DNA from: Agelaius tricolor
Taxonomy: Eukaryota; Chordata; Aves; Passeriformes; Icteridae
DNA: 64,000 nt
Direction: 5' to 3'
Assembly: GCA_023055355.1 (NCBI GenBank)
Contig: JALJCS010000002.1
Coordinates: 89,925,001 to 89,989,000, forward strand
This document shows positions 36,540-49,053 of the stretch, piece after piece. Positions within the stretch are counted from its first letter, which is position 1; each line of letters begins with the position of its first letter. Made by a program: the position numbers and the translations under genes. The notes below the pieces were generated by a model. The model searched no databases. It was not told the origin of the DNA and was given only the letters and a program-made list of their open reading frames with translations.

Positions 36540-36898
36540 AGAACTCATAATAACCTTCCAGTATCTGAAGGGGGCCTACAAGGAAGTCAGAGAGAGAATC
36601 TTCATCAGAAACTACAGTGATAGGAGTGATAGGACACAGAGTAATGAGTACAAACTGAAAGAGGGGAAATTTAGGTTAGATATTGGGAAGAAATTCTTTA
36701 CAGTGAGGGTGGTGAGACACTGGGACAGGTTGCCCAGGGAGGTTGTGGATGTCCCAGTCCTGGCAATGTTCAAAGCCAGGTGGGATAAGGACTTGAGCAA
36801 CCTGGTCTAGTGGGAGGTGTCCCTGCCCACATTAGGGAGGTTTGGAACTCAATGATCTTAAACATCCCTTCCAAACCTTCAAATCCCATTATTCTAAT
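36540..36898 (+). mobile_element. CR1 3' region fragment
   Basis: A sense-strand CR1 3' region: CCTTCCAGTATCTGAAGGGG, TTTAGGTTAGATATTGGGAA, GAGGGTGGTGAGACACTGG, AGGTTGCCCAGGGAGGTTG, GAGCAACCTGGTCTAGTGGG, then ATGATCTTAAACATCCCTTC and a degenerate terminal ATTCTAAT. It is among the best preserved CR1 pieces in the window. It ends only about 20 bp before an ERVL-type LTR. Confidence 0.93.
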
Positions 36899-36921
36899 TG
36901 TGAAAGGTTTTATTGTGTAAA

Positions 36922-37549
36922 TGTCACAGATAAACCCCAGCTGGCAACTAGGTACCACACAACCTCTTTGGCCCCCCTCACCGGTGAGGAGAATCCAAAA
37001 TAAGATGCAGACTTTGTGCATTCAAAACAGGTTAATAATTGAAACAACAACAACAAAATACTAATAGTTACTAATTAAAAGTATAAATAAAATTATAAGA
37101 ATGAAAATATAATAATAATAATGCTAGAAATTAATAGGGGAGAGAGAAGGTGTAAAACTCAGGACAAACAAGTGATGCAAAATACTGTTGCTCAATACCA
37201 ACCCACTGACCGATGCCCAGCTGGTGCCTGATCAGTAATTGGTGGCTCCCAGACAACTTTCTCATTTCAGACAACTCCCACCAATTTATTTACAGGTATG
37301 AGATTCTCCTGTGTGAAATATCCCTTTGGCTACGTCAGGTCACCTTTTCTGGCCATACTACCTCATGGCTTCTTGAACACTTCCTCTGGCAGGCCATGAG
37401 ACACTGAAAGTTCAAGTTCTTGATATAGAGTAAACATTACTGAGCAACAGTCAAAACATCAGTGTGTTAGCAACATTCTCATCCTAAATTCAAAACACAA
37501 CACTATAACAGCTACCAAGAAGAAAATTATCTCAATGAAAACCAGGACA
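36922..37549 (-). mobile_element. ERVL-type solo LTR with imperfect 5-bp target duplication
   Basis: An antisense LTR of about 628 bp: it starts TGTCACAGATAAACCCCAGC and ends GAAAACCAGGACA. Internal landmarks are GGTTAATAATTGAAAC, GATGCCCAGCTGG, ATATCCCTTTGGC and AGAAGAAAATTATCTC. It is flanked by GTAAA (36917-36921) and GTAGA (37550-37554), a 5-bp duplication with one change, as expected for ERVL-type integration. It has drifted more than the LTR at 32953, especially in an AT-rich middle. Confidence 0.82.
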
Positions 37550-37554
37550 GTAGA

Positions 37555-38933
37555 CACTGTCATTAAGTTATAACTTTGAGAAGTATTTATCCAATCACAC
37601 TTACCACAACTAGCCAAACCCATACAGACATCCTAAATAAAGCTGTTTAGAAGCAGACAGTTTGGAATGACAAGATGGTGGCTAGTGTATATATTAATAG
37701 ACATCTTTTTCTCAGCTGGAAAGGGATGATACTTGCCAGCAACACACCCAAAATTGCTGCATATGACAAAGTGGATTCCATGGATTCCTTGTATTGTATA
37801 TTATTTGGATAAAACCAGATATTAGCATCTCTTTTCCCTGCACAGAGAACAAAATAATGCTTTCTTTAATTGGTTGGCCAGGAGAAATACTAGCAGAATA
37901 TTTTACCATTATATTGCTTGGAGGATTAATCTAGTAGCATATGCAACTATTTTTATCTTCTATTAATCTACCTGCTGATTTACACAGTTACTTTCCTTAG
38001 TCATGTTTACCATTTTGCTGCCTTGCTATGGTCCTTTAGGATGAAGAGAGAGACTGAATGTGTCCTTTAAATATTGCTTCAATTTCCTCTGTCAGAACCC
38101 CTATTGAGAGACAAAAAATAACATGCAAAGGAACCTATTTATCAAACAGGACACACAGTGATTGTCATTTCTTATCAAGTCACCACTATTGTTTAACTTA
38201 CTATACTTTTTTCCCCGAGTAAAAAAATACTGAGAGATTGAAGAGGATAATGTACTTTGCATAAAAAAGCCTTTCAGATGAGTTCCTTGAATATTTACAA
38301 AGGAGAGGAAAAAAAGTTTTTGTTGCTGAGCTGTTTTGGAAGAGCAGATTGAAGGCCTAGAGCTCAGCAGCAAAGCTGCCGCACCTGTAGCTGTGTGACA
38401 GTGACGAGCAGCTGGTGGTGATTAGCACAGCAACAAACCATCTACCCAACATATTTCACTCTCATAAAGAAAAGAGCAAGCTGCACCAAAAAAACCCCAA
38501 ACAAACAACAAGCCGTCACAGCCTGCAGCCTTCAGTTTCCTCATCAAACCTTAGGGGGGGGCATCTTTTTGACAAAGGGATCTCAAGAGCAGAAACAGTG
38601 TGATGTGTGTTTGTGTTTGCTCTCCCACTTTTAGTTAGGGCAGACTTAGAGGAAATGTAAAAAGGAAGTTGACACCACTATCAAATTTTACTAGTTAAGT
38701 TCAAAACAGTCATTTTACTACAGAGATCAAAAATTAGAAATATCTTTCTTATGGTAGGTAGGCTGTTATAATGCTTACAAAAAATGGTGGCTGTGCTGTG
38801 TATATATATTTTTCTGAATCCAAATTCATGTCATTGTATCAAGCTACTTTTTTAAATAACCTACAAAGCAACACAAAAAATAATGTCAGATATCATATAA
38901 CTTGTGGATCAAGGATAATTCAATGAACAGAAC
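37555..38933. other. Gene-free stretch
   Basis: No supported gene. A short A/C-rich tract occurs at about 38486-38512. Nothing else recognised. Confidence 0.5.
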
Positions 38934-39070
38934 TGTAGAATCACAGAATATTCTGAGCTGGAAGGAACCCACAAGGATCATCAAGTGTAACTCCTAAGTG
39001 AATGGCCCATAGGGAGATCAAACCCACAGCTCTGGCATTATCAACACCATGCTTTTACCATCAGGGAGCT
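38934..39070 (-). mobile_element. tRNA-Ile-derived SINE with CR1-type tail (TguSINE1-like)
   Basis: Read on the minus strand, 39070-39002 resembles tRNA-Ile from the D-arm onward: AGCTC...GGTAAAAGCATGG, GATAATGCCAGAGC, then a B-box-like GGGTTTGATCTCC and CTATGGGCCA at the acceptor-stem position. The remainder (39001-38934) is a CR1-like tail (GATGATCCTTGTGGGTTCC, CAGAATATTCTGTGATTCTA). A tRNA head joined to a CR1 tail is the known architecture of TguSINE1 in songbirds. The A box is altered, so it is probably inactive. Confidence 0.82.
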
Positions 39071-39324
39071 GGGAAGTTCAGCCCCAAGTTTTAGTTGGGC
39101 TTCAAGCCTAAATTTCAATCTCATCCCTTGAAAACTGTTCAGTTCAAGCCAAGATGGATGCTTCAGTAATAGCAGGTGAATGAGTAATGAAAGGGTATTG
39201 AGATGAAATTTTAAGATATAAAACAAATACAGAACCAGTATGAAGGCTTTGCTGGAGGATGGCTAAAGAACATAGGCCAGGCTTGTTTCTAGTTGGAGAT
39301 AGAATGTCCTTAAGGATGAAGACT

Positions 39325-39520
39325 TCACGGCCTCCCTCTGCTGGCTGTTCCAGTGTTTCACTCAACTAACAGTTAAAAACTGGTTTTTTCTTCTGCTTAA
39401 ATTCCATGTATTTCAGTTTATGTCCATTGCCTCTTGTCATTTCATGCAATGTCACTGAGAAGTATCTTCCTTTCAGTTATGTCAGTACTTTAAAGGAAAT
39501 CAGATTTTGTCTGAATTTCT
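39325..39520 (-). mobile_element. CR1 3' region fragment
   Basis: Antisense CR1 sequence: GGCTGTTCCAGTGTTTCAC, then GTCCATTGCCTCTTGTCATT and CACTGAGAAGTATCTTCC, in CR1 order. It is decayed and has no tail. Confidence 0.65.
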
Positions 39521-42500
39521 AAATTCTTGATAAATAGTGGAGCCGTAATATATTTTAGTATTATAGTATAATCTAGAGGTGCCAGATCAGATTAATTCTC
39601 TAGATAATTTAAGGAGATGTACTAATCCACGTGGGCAAGGGAAAAAAAAAAAAGAAAAAGAAATTAAGCTGAAATTTTTTTCTTAATTTTCATGACAGAG
39701 TGTTGCCAGAAATCGAGACAGATCCTGCTTCTTTTCATTTCAGCCTGACTGCAATTTTTTTTCCTGGAAGCAACCCCTCCATTTAAGTTTCAGACCCTAT
39801 AATTTCATCCTCTTCACTAATTAGTCAATTTTTTTCTTGTGAGTGAATGTTTGCTTTTTACACCATTTTTTATTTAAAACATCCAGTTTATATAAAAGCC
39901 CTTCTACAAAATGGGAGTAATATATTTTTATTTTACAATATACTTATTTAAGTTTTAGGCTAGATAATTAGTTGTCTTTCAGACTATAATCTTTCATATA
40001 TATGAGCAAGATAATAAAGCCTCATGGAAGTATGACTGCTTTATAATTATCTATACTTATTGGACATGGTGTTTATTTAAAAGTAGAGAACAAAAAGGTG
40101 GCTACTTCAGTGATTTATAAGAAAGCAGATCTGCTCTAACTACACGGATTCCTTCACACTTGTACTTTTTTCTGAAATTAGATACTGGGTTTTTATTTCA
40201 AGTGCTTAGAGTTACTTTAATGAAGGCTTATCAGACATTTCCTATAAAGACCTTTCAAATCACCATAGCAGAAACACAGAGATCTCCTTTTATCTACAAG
40301 ACGATTTTGCTCACATCTGAGAGACATTAGGGGAAAACCTGGCTCCAGCAATGTCCAGAGATATTCTGATGAACTCATTAGGATGAATAGCTCAACTCTG
40401 GTTGCTGGTTCACCCCACAATATTGTAACAGTGACAATCATATCTATTTTTGCAAGCCCTTGACCATAAAATTATGTCATATTACTACACCTGGCATGAG
40501 AACCATAAATCACCAAAATTTCTGCTGCTACTAAAAAACTCCCAAACCCAGAGAAACTCAGTGTTTGAGTTACTACTGAAATTTAAAAATTGATGCTTTC
40601 ATCATCATATCCTGAATACAATATCTATGTCTTAAGGAAAAATGGTAAGTATTTTAGGAGAGGATTAACACATCTTTTTACCTTATTAAAAGTGAGAGGA
40701 AGTGTAACTTCTTGTTTAAGATTTGCATGTTCAAATCCCAAGTTTACAACACTGGAGATGTCTTGAATTGCATTGGATATTCTGAAAAAAAAATTAAAAC
40801 CATTTCCATTATTTATTGATATTTACTTTCATGTTTCAACATGCCTCTAATGCATAAACAACCTTTCTATTTCCACTGCTGGGATTATGCTACATCCTTT
40901 TGTTTCAGGGCATGCTGCAAATGTAATAGATATTACTTTATTTTACAGAACCTGTGGATTCAAAGAAAAGTGATATCTGAAAAATGGCAACACATCCATT
41001 GGCTATGCTCAGTGATAAAATGGATACCCTAATATTACTGAATCAAATTTATGGCTATTATTGATGTCATCACCCCTAAAAAACAGCAACCAGGAAGCAG
41101 TGGAAAATGCAGGTTTTTTATATGATTGGACACACAGAAAAGCCTGAGTCAAATTCTCCAGACAAACAGCAATAACTGACTGGGTCAAGATGAACATTTA
41201 GTATCCCAAGACTATAATTGTTCTGCTTAGGTCTTTTGTCATTAAATAGTTTATTTTCTCACACTAATTCCAAATTTATACTCTTGCCATCCATTGTTTG
41301 ACAAGAGATATTTTCCCATAAATTTTTAATAGATATAATTTCATAATTCCCTTCACTGGGTCTCAAATCTCTTTGCTCCTCAGTTTCTGTGATGAATGTA
41401 ATGTATAGCATTTATTATCTCACTGGAAAGTTTTGGGAACATGTTCACATTTGATGAATTTCTGCAATGACTGTAGCACAGTGTAAAAATACTTTGCTCC
41501 AAAGTTTAACATAGAAACAGATTTTTTTTTTTTTGCTTTCCTTTATGTCCTTTCACCTTCCTCTCCCTCTGTTTTGTATTGCATGAAGCTTCAAATTTTT
41601 TCATATCAAAAAATGAGTAAAATCCTTGCAACATTTCAAGGCATATCTCAATTTCTTTCAGAAAGGCAGCAGGTTTGTGTGGATGGAAATAATTTGTAAC
41701 TTTTCCCCCTGTTGCTTGCTCTTCTAAGCTTCTCTGTTTGTTTCTTTGACAGAAACAATACCTCTGAAAAGCTGTGCCTTCATGGCCTAATCCTGCTAAC
41801 CTTTTCATGTGTATTTCTTCTAGAACTCTGTGAAGATTCTGTGGGCATGAGGCATCTCTGTGAAAGAAAATATGCATATTTCAGCTCTGTGTCATGTAGA
41901 GTAATATTTGTCTCTGCTCAGCTAACTTTGTTTGGTTCATTTGGATCCTAAGGGTTTCCAGGAGTAACTGCCATATAGAAGCTCTTTCCTAAGTGCACAT
42001 AAGTCCTGAGAGGGTTCTAGCAGCAATATATTCTCCTTTTCTGTTCTTCTGAAAGCCCAGTCTTTCAAGGGATATTTTAGATGTGATCAGGAGCATATCC
42101 TCTACTAGAGTTCAGAACACGTCAGAATCAGAAATTTGCAGATTTAAAATCTTTAGATAATTCATTTATGTGAATCATTCTTCATTCAAATCTATAGTTC
42201 AGCCTCAAGACAGAAATTTCTACATTTTTCCTCAACAGAAATTGCAATGAATACACAAAGAGTGCTGTCGGCTCCAAAACAAACTAAGCAGAGTGTTGCC
42301 AGGAAAGGAACTGAGAAGACACTGACCTTGTAACACAGAATGTGTGACCTGTGTTTAACCTAACTCAGTGACAACACAAATTGGCACAGTTTGGGAGCCA
42401 GAAGTGAGGATATGTGATGTGAGAGTAAGCATCCATGACACGTGTGATAAAGTACCTTGATAGAAGAAAGTTGCTTTGCATAGTGCCTGTAAGACTTTAA

Positions 42501-43580
42501 AAAGTGCCTTATGAGTATAGAAAACAAAGGAGAAAAAAAAAAAAAAACCAAAATAAAACACTGAACCAAAAGCATCAGTAATAAACAGAGGACCTGAGCA
42601 GCAGAGGGATGTGAGAAATCTGCCAAGGATCCAAACTCCCATAAAGTTACAACTAAGATTTCATTAACCTTGCTTAAATGAAATTTGTGGTTTTTTTTTT
42701 TTTCATTATAGACATTCAGAATATTATCTGCAATAAAGAATAGTTTTTGCAATAATGGTGTCATATCCTGGATCTAAATGCCCTTGTCCTTTGAAGACTC
42801 ATGGTAAGACTAAATACACAGGTGCCTTCCCTGTGTACATTCTCCTGTCCAACCTCTCTAAGTTCCAGTTGCTGATCAAACTGATTCATTTTTTCAATCA
42901 TTTGGTTTGATTGGTATGTGGTAACAATCTTTGGGGCATAAAAAATACAGAAACACTGTGTAGAAATATAAAAATGTTCTGCTAAGTCTAATAAACCATT
43001 ATTCCTCATGAGATTTCTTGAGGTTTAAAAGCTTTTTAGAAAGATGATGCTTGCCATCGACTTTGGCACTACCTTGTGCAATCAGGAGAGTGTTTCCTTT
43101 GCAAATGGGATATACTGGGATATGCAGTAGATTAGGAGAAGCAGGCTTTACACAGCTGCTCCCATACCCCTTCTGGCTGAGCCTAATTTTGGCTCTGAGA
43201 TGTCAATAGTATAATGACAACATTAGTAATTTCAGGATGTGCCAAATAGTTAGCAAGTGTTTATTATCTTCCAAAACAAGAGGTAAATAGTAGGAAGATA
43301 ATATTTGTTTTCTGCCACAATTACAGTTTATATCTGACCTATGAAAAAACATAAAAATGATTTTAGGCTGCATGATTCAGTACACTTGGACACAAAGATC
43401 CTCCAAGGTGAGGTTAGGTAATGTAATTATAGTAGAAATTAAGGGAGAGATTTTCCATTGCCTATTCATTTGTTAAACAAGTTGAAATACCAGAAACTTG
43501 GGTAGGACTTCATGTACAAGGTAGGTGACTCATGAGGGCCACAACAGGCTTCCTGCATTTTTCTTTAGTGCTTGGTGCTG
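39521..43580. other. Gene-free AT-rich stretch
   Basis: No supported gene. Minus-strand open frames of 95-134 codons at 41506-41877 and 42355-42764 have no domain, repeat or splice support, and run through poly-T/A tracts (41521-41534, 42535-42547, 42690-42704). Confidence 0.5.
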
Positions 43581-43660
43581 TACAGAGTTATGGTTCTGGT
43601 GGTTGGAAGGGACATTAAAGATTATCTCATTCCAACACTCCTGCCATGGGCAGGGACACC
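43581..43660 (-). mobile_element. CR1 3' end fragment
   Basis: Antisense CR1 tail: GGTTGGAAGGGACATTAAAG, ATTATCTCATTCCAAC and CCTGCCATGGGCAGGGACA. A short, clear piece with no A/T-rich terminal repeats left. Confidence 0.82.
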
Positions 43661-46600
43661 AAAAAGTGCACTTCCCATCAATCAAGTGTGATCATATAAT
43701 CATCAAAAATGCAGATTTGAGGACACCTCTGGAAATTCTAATTCTATTCTTGCTCTAAGCTCAGCTCCAGGGTAAGGTCAATTTGCTAAAGAGCCTTAAA
43801 AAATTGAGTGTTGAAGATCACGAATATTCCACAAAGAATATTCCAAATATTCTCAAAAGCCTCTCTGGGCAACCTTTGCCCATGTTTTGACATCCTCCTC
43901 TGAGCACAGCTCCCCTGTGACCCCTCATTAGCTCAGAGTAAACAGCCATTAAATGCCCTTTGAGCCTTCTCTTCTTCAGCCTAAACGTGTAATTCTTGCC
44001 AAATCCACTCGCAATTCCCAGGCACCTTGTTCTTTGTGTCTCTGCACATGATCCTGGGGGACTGGGGATTTGCTCCATATTCTTTCCAGGGACTGAGACT
44101 GAACTAACAAACCTTTGCTTCACCACATCCCCCTCTCTGCCCTTCCAGGAGGTGGCTCCAGATGCAGACAGGGTCAAGGCTGAGCATACTTAGACCCACA
44201 CCAAGACAGTGCCTTTGTTTACACCTATCTAATCACAACCATCACTTGAAGGAACGTCAGCCAGGGTAGCTAAATTCTGCTTCCAAACCCCTTTATCAAT
44301 CAGGTCTGAAAGTTGTTATTTGGAATGTTCATCCATCAAGGTTGATGCATTCTGCCAGTCCTCAGCTCAGAAGCTGCTCTCTTCCAACTGCTATCCTCAG
44401 ATGTTTGCTTCTTGTTGGCTATTCCTATTTGAATTCTGCATGGATTTCTTACACTCAAACCAGAAAATTCATGCCCATGGAAGAGAGTTGCATTCCAAAA
44501 TTTAATGACAATCCAGGCTAGACCCACTTGATAAGGCACAATCCTCAGCCAGAAAAGAGATCTGACCATCAACCTGCTCACACAGGCACCTTTTTCTTTT
44601 TGTCTTTTGTTTTCTCAAGCTTTCCCCCTTTATCTACCTTAAACCCTCCTTTTAGACATCTTTGGTCCTTTTCCTGAACTCTTTTGCACTAGGTTTCACA
44701 TATTCCCACAAATTCATTGTAAACAAGTCTGCTACTGATCATTAACCACTTCCTTCTTATTCATAAGTGGCAGATCCAGGATGACACAACATTTGGGCTA
44801 TGTCTTCAGCACCTGCAGATAAAAGTCCTCTGTGGATTATTTATGTCCTGATATAATGTTTCTCCAGAAGATCCTAATTTACCATCGAGCACTCTTTATG
44901 AATTAGTGACATTTTTAAAAGTCAAGGAGAAACTATGTTTTAAATATAATCATAATATAATTGTATCTAAACAGAATAATCATAACGACTCTCTGTGTAT
45001 TCCACTGTCATTTAAAGAAAAGGTTCTCAATATCATTTTGGTTATAGATGTAGCAAGTCTCCTCTCCGTCAGGGGGATACATGAGTTTCCATCTCAGCAA
45101 TCTGCTTTTAAAATGCAGATGGTTCCTTTTTTTTATTTTGTTTTGGTTTCAAAAGCAACCTAGCTAAACAGTAACATTTAAAAGAGAATGAAAACCAGTC
45201 CCAAAGGGCTAGCGTGAATAATGTACCAATTATTTTCTGTGCTAAAGTTATATTTTCTGCCTGGAGAGAATACAAAAAATACTGCTGTATTTAAAAAAAA
45301 AGTGAATAAAAGGCATTGTTGTACATAAGTGTCACTGCAAGTATTAACCATTCCATTCCTCAAGGAAGTGAATTGCAGAACAGTCACATTTCTAATTAGC
45401 ATTCTGCAGTTTCAACATGAGTTCATCCAAATAATTTTATTTATAAACATTTTCATGGCCAAAAGCCCTCACCCATCATAAAAAATTGTTTTCATAATAA
45501 TTCCTTTCTAAATCTTATCAAATGATTAATTAAATAGAGATATTATCTTTCTTTATGCTATAACTTCTGAAGACTTCAGAATCAAGATGTTCTGGAAATC
45601 AGAATCATTGCTCTCTTATTTAAACATATTTAAAAGTTTTATTTTGATATAAGAAATGTTATTTTTATATTTTTCTCCATCCTGTTTCCTTTCCTTTTTA
45701 TATTTTCAGAGAACATAATGTTTAGCTTAAGTGATATTGGAGGACTTTGTATTCAATAATGTTTCAACACAACTCACTGAGCTCCACTACTTCCTTGTGT
45801 ATCAGTTATTGTTTGCACTCCACCTTTCATACCTTGATTAATATTTGCCTCTATGGCACTATAACAAATGCTTTTCATTTTTTGTTTGGAAAATCCTTTA
45901 TTTTTATAATCTTTTTAAATACAAGAAGCGCTCTTCTGATACTATCTGCCATTATTAAGATAATCTTACATTTTTCTCTCTGATGTAGTCAAATCAATTG
46001 CCTTAAATTTGACCTGATAAGGTATTCTTTTCATATATATGTATACATATTATAAACCTGTATATCTATATTTTATATAGATATATATAATAGATAGATA
46101 TTGGTATATCAGTCTCTTTGGATAAAGAGTCCAAAATACCACCACTGTGTAAGGCAAATTGTAAATCTATGTTATTATAGGAAATTGTAAGCATATTAAT
46201 ATTAGAAATTATAAATATATGCTCTTCTGAGAGCATATTGAGGTGAGTGTTTAATTGTATCCCAAGGGTGCCACATCTCAGAGTTCCAGAATTTTAGACT
46301 GAAGATATTTCTAAAAATGAATGAGATCCTTCAGATCCTCCTCACTTTAATTAAGTTTGTGATGCTCAGTCTGTAATCCAGGAAGTCTTAAACTCATTAT
46401 ACATCAGCTACATGTTCCTTGGACTAAGGTGTTTGAAGAGAAAATTCAAATCTGAATAAGGTCAGAGAAAGGAGTTGTGCTGCTTTTGCAGCAGTGGAAA
46501 GAGTTTGATCATCACCTGCTTTTGTTTGAAGCACAGGGAACCAGAGAATCATTAAATTTGGATAGGACCCCACAAAAAAAAACCTGGCTGTAACTTCACA

Positions 46601-48435
46601 GATGATTTGATCTTGCTTGTATTAAGCAGCATATTCTAAGACCAGAAGAATGCATAAGTATTTGAATAATTTTAAGCAGGTAAATTGTTCAGTGGATTCA
46701 AAGAGTTCTTTAAAAGTGATACTTATGATGATTATTGGTGTGTTTTGTGGTAGTAATACAAAGACTAAGCTAGAAAGAGAGAAGCAAAAGGACAAGGGGA
46801 TCTGCTTAAGTAAATCTAGAAATACAAGGTTTAATTAGAGTTTCATGAATGGTTTTAGTTTCAGGCAAAAATATATATTGAAAGAAATTAAGACATTTTA
46901 TTTGCAAGAACCTGCCTGGTCATTTCTTTTAATCTTTTTGCATAGAAAACTGAATTGTTTAAAAAATTAGGATAAACACATTAAGAAATGCAATTCAAAA
47001 CTTTTCTAGGATTCTAAGGGTAAGTTTATAGGAAATACTAGACAGTTAGCTGATTAGTTATTTCTGTTAGTGTCTCCATCTAATTGCCTAAAATCAATTA
47101 GTTCATTAAGAAAAATCAAACAGTTCCTTACTGTTCATTTGTTTTCAGAAATGAAACTAGTAAGAAAAAGTTCTCATACTCCGAACAAAGCACACATTGG
47201 AATCTGACAAAAAAGTATTTTAAAATCAGTGTAAATTTGCCAGAAGTACAGTCTAGATTGGTGAGTTTTACCCATTCTCTATAGACAATGAAATGAATGA
47301 TGAAATTAATGATTTCCTGGTTAAATTCTTATGAAGAAATAGAGAGAATAGTGATTATGTGTCTTTCATTCTAGCAGTGGAATGATAAAATATGTCATAG
47401 TAGTCATTCAAAATATTTTTACACCTGTTTCAGTTTGTTTTGACTAGTCTAATAATGCAGGAGCTAATTGCTATGAATGCAAATTTTTAAAATTTAGTAT
47501 AAGGTTCTCTTAATTTTCCACATTAAACAAAAATCAAGACATTTATCTAAAACCATCCTCAGACAAAAAAAAATGAGCTTATCACTAAAAGTGGAGTGAA
47601 AGCTCCTGGTGGTTTTTATAGAGCAGTAATATCTTTAGGGACCACAGTGGGAAGAGAGCTTGCTACCCCAGGCTAAAGAGCAAAACTAGTTCACTTACTT
47701 CCATGCTTTTAGAATTACTCCTCTCTGGGCCTGACTTCTGATCCTACACCATTTAGCTTTCAGTCTTAGTGTGCTCTGTGAGCCCTACAGCATTTTTGGG
47801 ACACAATCTCTGTATGTGTGTGTGTGTGTGTGTGTGTGTGCTCTTGCCTGCACTTATTTTTCCCCACAAGGAGATGGCTAAGGTACAGTTTCATTGGGTT
47901 CCTTGCAAAGCATGAAGTTAATGTTGCTTATTGCCTACCCTTGGAAGCCACACTGCTCATTCAGTGGTGGCATTATCCTTTTATTAGTGCATAAAGCCTC
48001 TGATCATGGTGCTTTAGGATACATAATGCACAAGGATCCATTTGGAAAAAAAACATGGGCTCTACTGAAACCACCTGACATCAGGGATGCAGCTTCTTTG
48101 AGACAACTTCAGGATTCAGCCAGGGACAAAACCCATGTGCAAGAAATGTGAATAATAAGGGAAATTTGAGCCCACAGTGAAATACAGAGCAAGTTGATGC
48201 CTCCTTTGAAACTTGGTAGTGTTTATGAAATGATAATGGAATCAGGGCAAGATCAAGCTGAAGTGCAGGGCCACTGAACAATATGATGTAGGATCAGGAC
48301 AGCCTTCAGACCTGCAGGAAAACATTCCACCAGGATCTCCCTCAGTCCCTGGTGTCAGTGGTGGGATTCTGTGCTTATGTTAAGGGCAAATGCTCATTTA
48401 TTTCCCACAGAACAACCTGGAGGAGTCAGAAGAGT
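43661..48435. other. Gene-free stretch with possible decayed repeats
   Basis: No supported gene. The less AT-rich part at about 43860-44880 has phrases reminiscent of antisense CR1, but I could not assign it. TA-rich sequence lies at 46034-46095 and a (TG)13 run at 47815-47840. A weak CR1-tail-like phrase (GAATCATTAAATTTGGATAG) is at about 46545. Confidence 0.45.
47815..47840. repeat. (TG)13 microsatellite
   Basis: Twenty-six uninterrupted bases of alternating T and G. Confidence 0.95.
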
Positions 48436-48522
48436 GGAATAGAATAACCTGAGTTGCAAGGGACCCACAAGGATCATAGAGCCCAGATCCTGGCTCTTCA
48501 CAGGACACCCCAAGAGTCACAC
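48436..48522 (-). mobile_element. CR1 3' end fragment
   Basis: Antisense CR1 tail of the type seen in the SINE above: GAGTTGCAAGGGACCCACAA, GGATCATAGAGCCCAG, CTCTTCACAGGACACCCC, AAGAGTCACAC. The terminal repeats are reduced to GGAATAGAATAACC. Confidence 0.82.
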
Positions 48523-48926
48523 AGGATGTCAGAACGTGATAAAGAAACAAGCATGCCTAACAGAATGAGCCCAGGAAATAATCATTTTATCCCTGATTGG
48601 ATGCAACAGTCCTTTAGAACTCATCCAGAAAGGGGGAGCAATGATGGGTGAAGGTAAGAGAAGGCTATTCTTTAGCAGCTGAAGAATTCTCTTGGGCAGG
48701 AGAGGCACTTAAAATGAAGCAGCAGCTGCAAAGTGGCTCAAGGACTGAGTGGCACAGTCTGTGAGATAAATTATGGTTGACAGGAATAAGGGCCTGCACA
48801 GTCATCTAACTGTAGACTATGATCAGCTCAATTCAGTTTTTTATCACACTGGCATATATTTATCAAGGATTGTAAGCTATGACACCTAGACAAGCATTTT
48901 GACAATAGCAGTCTGTGGGAATGTTG

Positions 48927-49053
48927 GGAAAAAACAAACAAAAAACCCTAAACAAAAACAAACAAAAAATAAAACCCAAAACAAACAAAAAACCACCAAA
49001 AACCCCCAAAAATCCAAACAAACAAAAAAAAAAGGTGTTTTTTTTTTTTTTTT
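48927..49053. repeat. A/C-rich tract ending in an A10/T16 inverted repeat
   Basis: About 100 bases of A runs interrupted by C, CC, CCC or CCCCC, then roughly ten A, GGTG, and about sixteen T. The adjacent A and T runs could pair as a hairpin. Of uncertain origin. Confidence 0.8.

Noticed and set aside
39002..39070. A functional tRNA-Ile gene on the minus strand
   Set aside because: The A box and D-arm are altered, the 5' acceptor strand is missing and it continues into a CR1 tail, so it is a SINE head.
41506..42764. Minus-strand open frames of 123, 95 and 134 codons
   Set aside because: No domain, poor codon character, poly-T/A runs inside, and no splice context. Such lengths are expected among many AT-rich frames.
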